NCBI GenBank assembly: GCA_001898095.1
Contig: MKSH01000156.1
Coordinates: forward strand, 2,406 to 8,538
Direction: 5' to 3'
Source: Solirubrobacterales bacterium 70-9
GTDB taxonomy: Bacteria; Actinomycetota; Thermoleophilia; Solirubrobacterales; 70-9
Length of the DNA: 6,133 nt
Shown: piece by piece, positions 1-5,533 of the stretch
How the letters are laid out: every line of letters begins with the position of its first letter
Position numbering within the stretch: the first letter of the stretch is position 1
Notes under the pieces: generated by a model
Database searches by the model: none
Seen by the model: only the letters and a program-made list of their open reading frames with translations
What the model was told of the DNA's origin: nothing
Position numbers and translations under genes: made by a program

Positions 1-423
1 GAACTTGACGACGAGCTTGCGGCCCGTGGCCGCGCGGGCGATCCTTACCGCCAGGCTCGTCGCCTCACTGCCACTTGAGCAGAGGAGTGCCATGTCGGCG
101 CAGGGGACCATTTCGACGAGGCGGGCCGCCAATTCGTACTCACCCGCGTGCTGGCCGCCGAACAGGACGCCAGCCTGGATAGACCGGGTCACCGCCGAGA
201 TCACCGGCTCGGGGTGATGTCCGAGCAACATCGGACCGAAGCCGGCCACATAGTCGATGTATTCGTTGCCGTCGATGTCGGTCAATCGCGACCCCTCGGC
301 GCTTCTGAACACCAACGGCGAAGGCTCCCGGTCGCGTTTGGAGGAGGCCAAGCCCCGCGGGATGACCTTTCGCGCTTCGTCCATGTGCCTGACGGTCGAC
401 TCCAGGCGCGTCGCTCCCTTCAT
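1..423 (-). CDS. Class III aminotransferase, glutamate-1-semialdehyde aminomutase-like (3' end outside window)
   Basis: The gene begins with ATG at 423 and stays open to the window edge, giving the first 141 residues of a protein that is usually about 420 to 460 long in this family. The N-terminus has the fold-type I pattern of GSA aminomutase-like enzymes: a leading helix with DEARKVIPRG (about 15-24), the strand motif LTDIDGNEYIDYVAGFGP (about 47-64), LGHHPEPV (about 67-74), and the cofactor phosphate-binding segment LCSSGSEAT (about 114-122) followed by AVRIARAATGR. GSA aminomutase itself usually has SGTEA here; this protein has SGSEA, the form common in general class III aminotransferases. 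The PLP-binding lysine lies beyond the window, so activity cannot be checked. The upstream GGGG is very close to the ATG, so the ribosome site is weak; an ATG at codon 14 is a less likely start. It lies 60 nt behind livM and probably belongs to the same operon. A haem-pathway hemL role is unlikely given the transport and hydantoinase neighbours; amino transfer on the imported compound or a product of it is inferred. Confidence 0.87.
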   Translation of the reverse strand, partial: MKGATRLESTVRHMDEARKVIPRGLASSKRDREPSPLVFRSAEGSRLTDIDGNEYIDYVAGFGPMLLGHHPEPVISAVTRSIQAGVLFGGQHAGEYELAARLVEMVPCADMALLCSSGSEATSLAVRIARAATGRKLVVKF

Positions 424-450
424 CGTCCCCGCCGCCGTCGGCGATCGGCA

Positions 451-482
451 GACGACATCCCCTCGTGGGGGATGCCGTCGTC
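451..482 (-). terminator. Intercistronic hairpin between livM and the aminotransferase (no U-tract)
   Basis: On the minus strand GGCATCCCC (476-468) pairs with GGGGATGTC (462-454) around the five-base loop CACGA, a 9-bp stem with one G-U pair. Using the flanking GACGAC (482-477) and GTCGTC (456-451), a longer 12-bp stem forms with a 3-base GGC bulge. No run of T follows, so it is not a classical intrinsic terminator. It starts 2 nt after the livM stop codon and sits about 28 nt before the next start codon. Likely roles are partial termination, or protection of the upstream message end that sets the dose of aminotransferase relative to transporter. The pairing is seen directly; the role is inferred. 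Confidence 0.45.
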
Positions 483-483
483 G

Positions 484-1575
484 CTATTCCGATGCAGCAA
501 GAGAGCCTTCCTCGGGGACGTTCTCTCCACCCCGCGGCCGGCCCGAGCCGATCCGGCGAAGGCTGCCCAGCCCGATCTCCCGGCCGCGGGTGATCCCACT
601 CGGCCGCAACGCGAGGATCAGCAGCGTGACGACGCCGACGCCGACGAGCTGGAGACCCGGCCGCGCGGGGATGTGGACCGGGCCCAAGGTGAGCCCACGC
701 TCGACATGACGCAGGACTTCTTTGAGGGCGAAGATCGCGACGGTTCCGATCACCGCGCCGCTCAGGCTCGTCATGCCTCCGACGACGAGCATCGCAAGGG
801 TGCTGAAGGTGAGTTCCAGATAGAAGGCCGACGGACTGATCGCGCCCAGCAGATGGGCATACAGGGAGCCTCCCACCCCGACAAAGAACGCACTCAACAC
901 CAGCGCGACGCTGCGCTCCCTCGTCACGTTCACGCCGAGAGCCCGGGCTCCGATCTCGTCGTCTCTCGACGCCCGAAGGCGCAGGCCGACCGACGACTCC
1001 TGGAACTCGAAGACGACGACGATCGCGATGATCGCCCACACCAACGGGGTCGATACGTGGTTTTCGACCGGGATCCCGGTCATCGCTCGCAGCCCGCCGG
1101 TGATCGCGTCGCTCTGGCTGATCACCACATTGACGATGACCAGCACGGCAAGCAGGACCATGGCCGCGGCGATCCCGGACAGGCGCATGGCAACCGGGAC
1201 GATCAGCAATGCCAAGACCACCGCCGCGACGCCTGCGATCACCGTTGCCAGCGGCTCTCCGGCAGACGCCGTGGCAAGAAATCCGGGTAGTTCCGGGAGC
1301 AGTACGTGCTTGGTGGCAAGCGGGATCGTCAGTAGGCCGGCGACGTACGCACCGATGGCCATGAAGGAGATATGCCCGAACGACACGACCCCGGACAAGC
1401 CGACGAACGAATAGAGCCCGACCACCACCACGACGAACGTCAGCAGGGTGGAGATCTGGATCATGAAGCCGACCGAGCCGACGCTGCCCAGGAACGCGGC
1501 GATGCACACGATGCCGACGAGGCTGGCCGGCACGGCCCGCCGACGGAGCGCCTCCCAGAACATGGTCCTACTCAT
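484..1575 (-). CDS. livM: Branched-chain amino acid-type ABC transporter permease LivM
   Basis: One of the two membrane subunits of a HAAT-family importer; with LivH it forms the channel through the inner membrane. The 363-residue protein has a short charged N-terminus and about eight to ten hydrophobic segments. The family hallmark GLSGVVSFGHISFMAIGAY lies near residues 58-77. The cytoplasmic loop that docks the ATPases follows at about 198-220 (GLRLRASRDDEIGARALGV), then SAFFVGVGGSLYAH, and the C-terminal pore segment LAMLVVGGMTSLSGAVIGT (about 260-278) and LRPSGITRGRE (about 323-333). The last 30 residues are a hydrophilic Gly/Arg/Glu tail. The ATG at 1575 shares one base with the livH TGA, and GGAG lies 8 nt ahead of it. 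A GTG one codon upstream (1578, 4-nt overlap) is an equally possible start. Length is within the usual range. Substrate preference is set mainly by the binding protein and cannot be inferred from this gene. Confidence 0.95.
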   Translation of the reverse strand: MSRTMFWEALRRRAVPASLVGIVCIAAFLGSVGSVGFMIQISTLLTFVVVVVGLYSFVGLSGVVSFGHISFMAIGAYVAGLLTIPLATKHVLLPELPGFLATASAGEPLATVIAGVAAVVLALLIVPVAMRLSGIAAAMVLLAVLVIVNVVISQSDAITGGLRAMTGIPVENHVSTPLVWAIIAIVVVFEFQESSVGLRLRASRDDEIGARALGVNVTRERSVALVLSAFFVGVGGSLYAHLLGAISPSAFYLELTFSTLAMLVVGGMTSLSGAVIGTVAIFALKEVLRHVERGLTLGPVHIPARPGLQLVGVGVVTLLILALRPSGITRGREIGLGSLRRIGSGRPRGGENVPEEGSLAASE

Positions 1576-2462
1576 CACACGCGCTCCACGGTGCCCCGGG
1601 CGCCGAATATGCCGTCGGGCCAGAGCACCAGAAAGAGGACGATGATGCCGTATACGAAGGCGTCCCGATAACCCCGGATCTGAACCGGCAAGGCGGTCTG
1701 CAGGGCGACGGTGATGATCGCGATCAGGTATGCGCCGGCCGCCGCCCCGAACAGATTTCCCATCCCACCGATGATCGTGGCGACGAAGCCGACCAAGGTG
1801 AGCTGCAGCCCGAGCGTCGGGCTGAGCGCACCGGTCTTGGCGAGCAGGAGGCCCGCCGCCGAGCCGGCCAGCACCCCGGTGATCGCGAACGCGGCGGCGA
1901 TGATCCGGTTGGCGCGGACGCCGACCATGCGGGCGACGGTGAAGTTCTCTGCCGCAGCGCGAAGTTGCAAGCCGAGCGAGGTCTTGTAGAGGCAGACCGT
2001 CAGCAGCCCGAGCAGCGACAGGGTGGTGACCGTGGTGACGATGTCCAACACGGCGATGCGGACGCCCCCGATGGTCACGAAGCTCGCGCTGACGCTTTCG
2101 AGAATGCCGACCGATCGAGGCGTCGACCCGGCGATCAGGATGATGAGGTTCTGGATCACCGCGCTCGCCGCGAACGAGGCGATCAGGAGGGTGGGCATGC
2201 TGGCGTTGCGCACGGGCCGGAACGCGGCCCGCTCGACCAACAGGGCAACCAGCACCGCGCCGGCCAGCGCCACCGGGATTATCAGCCAGGTCGAATGGAC
2301 GCCGAAGAGGAGGATCGCGTACCCCGCGCAGGTGATGAAGTCGCCTTGGGCAAAGTTCACCATCCGCATGACGCCGAAGATGAGTGCGATGGCCACCGCC
2401 GACAGCGCGTAGAGCCCACCGAGGCTGATTGCATCGATCGCGTACTGAATGTAGTCAGACAC
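1575..2462 (-). CDS. livH: Branched-chain amino acid-type ABC transporter permease LivH
   Basis: Second membrane subunit of the HAAT importer, 295 residues, the normal length for LivH. The signature LIFGVMRMVNFAQGDF lies at about 27-42, directly after the first membrane helix. The ATPase-docking loop is at about 163-187 (LGLQLRAAAENFTVARMVGV), followed by ITGVLAGSAAGLL. The C-terminal block IIGGMGNLFGAAAGAYL (about 230-246) and the end motif LVLWPDGIFGARG (about 278-290) are both typical of the family. The start is GTG at 2462, supported by AGGAGG six bases upstream and by the N-terminus SDYIQYAIDAISLGGLYAL matching the usual LivH beginning. Its first 8 nt overlap the end of livF, and its stop codon touches the livM start, so translation of the three is probably coupled. 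Confidence 0.96.
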   Translation of the reverse strand: MSDYIQYAIDAISLGGLYALSAVAIALIFGVMRMVNFAQGDFITCAGYAILLFGVHSTWLIIPVALAGAVLVALLVERAAFRPVRNASMPTLLIASFAASAVIQNLIILIAGSTPRSVGILESVSASFVTIGGVRIAVLDIVTTVTTLSLLGLLTVCLYKTSLGLQLRAAAENFTVARMVGVRANRIIAAAFAITGVLAGSAAGLLLAKTGALSPTLGLQLTLVGFVATIIGGMGNLFGAAAGAYLIAIITVALQTALPVQIRGYRDAFVYGIIVLFLVLWPDGIFGARGTVERV

Positions 2463-3192
2463 CGTCTGCCTCCTGTCGTTCCGCCGGACCCAGATAGGCG
2501 TTGATCAACTCCTCCTTGACGCGGTCATGGTCGCCGCCGGCATGCCTCCGGACCGTTCCCTGGGACATCACGTAGGCCCGATCGGCAAGGTCGATCGCTC
2601 GCAAGGCGTTCTGCTCGACCAGCAAGATCGCCGTACCGGAATCTCGGAGCTCGCCGAGGTGGACGAAGAGCTGGTCGACCAGCTGGGGCGCGAGACCGAA
2701 CGAAGGCTCGTCGAGGAGGATCAGCCGCGGGTTCGCCACCAAGGCCCGGGCGATCGCGAGCTGCTGCTGCTCGCCACCCGACAAGGCTCCCGCAGAAGTC
2801 GTGCGCCGTCTCGCCAACGAGGCAAACCGCTCGTAGACGTCGTCCCGGGTCCACCGACCCTCCTGCGCCTTGCCCTTTGGCGCCGCCAACTCGGCGAGAC
2901 GAAGGTTCTCCTCCACCGTCATGGTCACGAAGATCTGTCGACCTTCCGGGACGAGGACGATCCCGCGACGCACGAGCCGCTCCGGCACCGGACGCCGCAG
3001 GGCCTTGCCGTCGAGAAATACCGTCCCCTTCGAGAGGGAGGCGAGCCCGACGATCGCCTTCAGGGTCGTCGTCTTCCCGGCCCCGTTGGATCCCACCAGC
3101 GCCGTGATCTCCCCCGCCCTCACCTCGAACGATGCCGAGCGCACGGCCTGCGTCGACCCGTAGCGAACGCCGATGTCCTCGACCTTAAGCAC
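2455..3192 (-). CDS. livF: Branched-chain amino acid-type ABC transporter ATP-binding protein LivF
   Basis: One of the two ATPases that drive the HAAT importer from the cytoplasmic side. From the GTG at 3192 the protein has 245 residues. Seen in order: Walker A GSNGAGKT (34-41), the LivF-type Q-loop region VPEGRQIF (81-88), ABC signature LSGGEQQQ (137-144), Walker B LILLDEPSFGLAP (157-169), and the switch segment LVEQN (191-195). Glutamine in place of the switch histidine is the known LivF pattern, so it is not a defect. The frame is open upstream to ATG codons at 3228 and 3207, but GGAGGTG lies 8 nt before the GTG at 3192 and inside those longer versions. In addition MLKVEDIGVRYG is the usual LivF N-terminus, so the short start is preferred. 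The gene overlaps the livG end by 8 nt and the livH start by 8 nt. Confidence 0.95.
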   Translation of the reverse strand: MLKVEDIGVRYGSTQAVRSASFEVRAGEITALVGSNGAGKTTTLKAIVGLASLSKGTVFLDGKALRRPVPERLVRRGIVLVPEGRQIFVTMTVEENLRLAELAAPKGKAQEGRWTRDDVYERFASLARRRTTSAGALSGGEQQQLAIARALVANPRLILLDEPSFGLAPQLVDQLFVHLGELRDSGTAILLVEQNALRAIDLADRAYVMSQGTVRRHAGGDHDRVKEELINAYLGPAERQEADGV

Positions 3193-3937
3193 CCACCTCA
3201 CCTCCATCGGCTGTCGACTGCTCGCCAAGGTAGGCCCGGATCACCTCTGGATCGGTCCGGATGGTCTCCCGCTCGCCGACCGCGATGGTACTGCCATGGT
3301 CGAGCACCTGAATGCGGTCGCACACTTTCATCACCACCGACATGTCGTGCTCGACCAGCACGACGCCAGCGTCGAACTCGGTCGGAATGCGGCGGATTGC
3401 CGCGGCAAGTTCCTCGGACTCCCCCTCGTCCAGGCCCGCGGCCGGCTCGTCGAGCAACAGGAAGACCGGCCGTGCGGCCAGCGCGCGCGCTAGGGACAGC
3501 TGTCTCTGCTGTCCAGCCGGGAGGCTGCTCGCAGGCCGATCGGCCAAGCGGCCGAGGCCGGTCAGCGCAAGGAGGTCTACGGTTGCGCCGCGGGCAGCCC
3601 GACGACGCCTTCCCGTCCCGACCGCACCAACTTCCACGTTCTCGCGAACGGTCAGTCCCTCGAAGACCCGCACCGCCTGGAAGGACCGCACCAAGCCACG
3701 ACGCGCACGCCACTGCGGCGTGCGCGTCGTCACATCGGTGTCACCAAATGTCACCTTTCCCGCCGACAACGGGGCGAACCCGCTGAGAGCGTTCAGGAGC
3801 GTGGTCTTTCCCGCTCCGTTGGGCCCGATCAACCCCAGCACCTGCGACCGGCGGGCGTCCAGCGAAACGTCGGATACCGCGGTGATGCCGCCGAAGCGGA
3901 CGACGATGCCCTCGGCATGTAGCTCGAGTGCTCCCAT
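3185..3937 (-). CDS. livG: Branched-chain amino acid-type ABC transporter ATP-binding protein LivG
   Basis: Partner ATPase to LivF; the two form the nucleotide-binding dimer of the importer. The 250-residue protein has Walker A GPNGAGKT (38-45), the Q-loop RSFQAVRVFEGLTVREN (84-100), signature SLPAGQQRQLSLARAL (138-153), Walker B VFLLLDEPAAGLD (158-170) and the switch histidine in VLVEHDMSVV (H197). The signature reads LPAGQ where ABC ATPases in general have LSGGQ; LivG proteins commonly carry LPYGQ or LAYGD, so the deviation is mostly family-typical. The C-terminus IRTDPEVIRAYLGE is the normal LivG ending. The ATG at 3937 follows the binding-protein gene after 34 nt; the ribosome site is weak (GAGG about 12 nt upstream). 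The stop overlaps the livF start, so livG translation probably feeds livF. Confidence 0.95.
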   Translation of the reverse strand: MGALELHAEGIVVRFGGITAVSDVSLDARRSQVLGLIGPNGAGKTTLLNALSGFAPLSAGKVTFGDTDVTTRTPQWRARRGLVRSFQAVRVFEGLTVRENVEVGAVGTGRRRRAARGATVDLLALTGLGRLADRPASSLPAGQQRQLSLARALAARPVFLLLDEPAAGLDEGESEELAAAIRRIPTEFDAGVVLVEHDMSVVMKVCDRIQVLDHGSTIAVGERETIRTDPEVIRAYLGEQSTADGGEVGA

Positions 3938-3971
3938 TTCGGCGGCTCGCCTCGACTCCCCGACGACCCGA

Positions 3972-5237
3972 CTACAGCAGGGAGCCGATGTCGAGTGGCT
4001 TTTTGACTTTGACCGTTTCCAGGTAAGTCGTCTTACCGTCCTGGATCTGCATGATTTTCACTGGACGTTCGGGGTCGAAATGGTATTCGCTCGTGAACGT
4101 CGTATCACCCATCAGCAGGGGGGCGTTCGTCATCGTCTCGAGGGCTTCTGCCAACTTCGGACCTCCGGTGCAGTTGCACTTTTCGGCCGCCCAGACGTAC
4201 GCCTGGATCACCGAATAGCCCGTAACCAGCGACGATTTCCCCGGCTGTTCGCCGGTCCTCTTCTCGTAACGCTTGACGAATTCGTTCTCTTCGGGATTCG
4301 GATCGTCACCGGTAAGCGATCCATAGCTGCTGAAGAAGAATTCGGACAGGTTCGGGACTGCCTGCTCCCATTCTTCTCCGTCGAACGCCTGATCGGAGAT
4401 GATCGGGAGGTTGATCCCGGCGGCCCTGATCTGCTTGATCATCGAGGCGCCCGCGGGCGGCGTCGTCGCCAGCGCGATGAAATCGACGCCCGGCGTGGTG
4501 CGCAGACGATTCACCTGGGCCGAGAACGACGGATCTTCGTCTTCGAAGGTGTCCTTGCCGACCAGCTTCTGACCAAGTTTCGACCACTCTTGTTCGAACC
4601 CGGCGGCTACCTGGGTGAAGTAGTCGAGGGTCGTGTCTTCGAGAAGGTAGGCGTGTTCGAGCCCGCCTTCGACTGCCCATTGCGCCCAGGCAGCACCCTC
4701 GGTCGGCCCAAGCATGCCCATGGTGAACGCGAGCGGCCCGATGCCCTGCTTGCCGAAGCGAGGCGAGCCCGCGCAGTCTGACATCGCGACCACTTCCTTT
4801 TCCTGCGCCGCGATCGCCGCCGGAGCGCCGTTTTCGAAATCGCAGGAGGTGATCATGAAGTCGATGCCCTGGGAGAGGACTTCCTGGGCCGCCTGCGTCG
4901 CCTCTACCGGTTCGCTGTGCATGTCGACTTTGACCACCTGCAGTTCGCGACCGTCGACTCCGCCTTTCTTGTTCTGATCTTCGACCGCCATTTCCTCGGC
5001 GATCGAGGTGGGCTTGTCCCAAGCCGACATGTAACCCGTGAAGCCCTTGACGATCCCGATCTTGATCGGTTCCTTCGAGGCGCCCTGGCTGGTGGATGAG
5101 GACGTGGAGCTAGAGGAGCCGGAGGTGGAGGTGGATCCGCCTTCGCCGCTCGACCCACATGCGACGACGCCCAAGATCAGGAGACAAGCTCCCGCGGCCG
5201 CGCACACCAACCGCATGCCATACCTAGTTTTTCTCAT
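3972..5237 (-). CDS. Substrate-binding lipoprotein of a HAAT (branched-chain amino acid-type) ABC transporter
   Basis: Extracytoplasmic receptor of the importer, 421 residues, LivJ/LivK-like (periplasmic-binding-protein type I fold). A basic start (MRKTRYGMR) and a hydrophobic stretch lead to the lipobox VVAC, with Cys27 as the expected lipidation site. A Ser/Thr/Gly spacer (about 28-55) typical of surface lipoproteins follows. The mature domain opens with KIGIVKGFTGYMSAW (about 59-73), the usual first strand and ligand loop. VEATQAAQEVLSQGIDFMI (about 111-129) and GPTEGAAWAQWAVE (about 177-190) correspond to conserved receptor regions. Cysteines at about 132, 155, 354 and 356 could form disulfides. 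AAAGG lies about 7 nt before the ATG at 5237; an ATG at codon 8 is a possible shorter start. The ligand is unknown: the hydantoinase and aminotransferase neighbours argue for a modified amino acid or amide and not necessarily leucine/isoleucine/valine. It is the first gene of the liv group and follows a 296-nt gap, so a promoter probably lies just upstream. Confidence 0.93.
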   Translation of the reverse strand: MRKTRYGMRLVCAAAGACLLILGVVACGSSGEGGSTSTSGSSSSTSSSTSQGASKEPIKIGIVKGFTGYMSAWDKPTSIAEEMAVEDQNKKGGVDGRELQVVKVDMHSEPVEATQAAQEVLSQGIDFMITSCDFENGAPAAIAAQEKEVVAMSDCAGSPRFGKQGIGPLAFTMGMLGPTEGAAWAQWAVEGGLEHAYLLEDTTLDYFTQVAAGFEQEWSKLGQKLVGKDTFEDEDPSFSAQVNRLRTTPGVDFIALATTPPAGASMIKQIRAAGINLPIISDQAFDGEEWEQAVPNLSEFFFSSYGSLTGDDPNPEENEFVKRYEKRTGEQPGKSSLVTGYSVIQAYVWAAEKCNCTGGPKLAEALETMTNAPLLMGDTTFTSEYHFDPERPVKIMQIQDGKTTYLETVKVKKPLDIGSLL

Positions 5238-5258
5238 TGCTCGCCTTTCTAGTTTTTC
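5224..5258 (-). repeat. Ten-base direct repeat flanking the binding-protein start codon
   Basis: GAAAAACTAG occurs twice on the minus strand, at 5258-5249 and 5233-5224, with starts 25 nt apart. The upstream copy sits just before the ribosome-binding AAAGG and the second covers codons 2 to 5 of the lipoprotein gene. Both are AT-rich islands in a GC-rich background, which should keep the start region unstructured. A regulatory role is possible but not shown. Confidence 0.4.
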
Positions 5259-5259
5259 C

Positions 5260-5277
5260 GTGTCCGGCGCCGGTCAC
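5260..5277. promoter_or_regulatory. 18-bp dyad upstream of the transporter operon
   Basis: GTGACCGGCGCCGGACAC on the minus strand is symmetric at 16 of 18 positions: GTG/CAC and CCGGC/GCCGG arms, with one mismatched pair (A opposite A). It ends 22 nt before the lipoprotein start codon. This is a plausible operator or a hairpin-forming leader element, but short GC palindromes are common in DNA of this composition, so it may be chance. Confidence 0.3.
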
Positions 5278-5487
5278 CACTTGTTGGGATCTCCAGCGCC
5301 GGCAGAGTCGACGGGTAATGCCGTCGTGGAAGGACCGCTCGCCGACTTACCGGCCACCGGAAAGTCGATGGCGCGCGACCGCTCCGCCACAGGCGGACTC
5401 TCTCCCCGACCAAAGCGCGTTCCAGGCGCTTCGCCGAGGATTGCCGAGAGCATCCACTTCCCCGCCGGCGGGATCAACCGGCCTGGT

Positions 5488-5514
5488 GTCAAATGATGTG
5501 ACCGCACACTTGAC
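5488..5514. repeat. Inverted repeat GTCAAGTG-N11-CATTTGAC just after hyuB
   Basis: Read on the minus strand, GTCAAGTG (5514-5507) pairs with CATTTGAC (5495-5488), eight pairs including one G-U, around an 11-nt loop. Inside it a second, offset dyad TGTG-CGGT-CACA is visible. It begins 19 nt past the hyuB stop codon. It could be a weak hairpin at the message end or a regulator site for the downstream operon. The symmetry is seen; the role is inferred. Confidence 0.35.
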
Positions 5515-5533
5515 GGGCCGCCGCGCGTCATGC

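Larger units (their letters stand above)
5238..5533. other. Non-coding gap between hyuB and the transporter operon
   Basis: This 296-nt stretch holds no convincing gene. On the minus strand, after the hyuB stop, it contains a 27-nt inverted repeat (5488-5514), a perfect 12-bp palindrome CCCGCCGGCGGG (5461-5472), a small hairpin TCCGCC-TGT-GGCGGA (5383-5397), the 18-bp dyad (5260-5277) and the AT-rich ribosome-binding segment next to the lipoprotein start. No T-run terminator and no clear -10/-35 pair is visible. Its length and position suggest that the liv genes have their own promoter here, though read-through from hyuB cannot be excluded. I recognise no riboswitch or leader peptide. Confidence 0.6.

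Noticed and set aside
148..1290. Plus-strand 380-codon frame opposite livM
   Set aside because: Asp/Arg/His-rich mirror translation without recognisable domains.
140..1507. Minus-strand 455-codon frame spanning livM and the aminotransferase in another frame
   Set aside because: It is an out-of-frame reading of two real genes and is extremely Arg-rich, with no membrane segments or motifs.
2527..3786. Plus-strand open frame of 419 codons opposite livF and livG
   Set aside because: Same reason: low-complexity Arg/Pro/Gly-rich translation antisense to motif-bearing ATPase genes.
3312..4781. Plus-strand open frame of 489 codons opposite the lipoprotein and livG
   Set aside because: It lies antisense to two clearly recognised genes, has no family motifs and an Arg/Pro/Ser-rich make-up expected from the mirror frame of GC-rich coding DNA.
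5383..5397. Hairpin TCCGCC-TGT-GGCGGA as a terminator
   Set aside because: Only a 6-bp stem, no T-run, and about 137 nt beyond the hyuB stop.
5461..5472. Perfect palindrome CCCGCCGGCGGG
   Set aside because: It has no loop for a hairpin, and pure G/C palindromes of this length are expected by chance in such DNA; listed only as part of the gap.
5449..5477. Minus-strand TTGATC, 17 bp, GATGCT as a promoter for the liv operon
   Set aside because: The -35 matches 4 of 6 and the -10 only 3 of 6 consensus bases, and it would imply a leader of about 200 nt; too weak to annotate.
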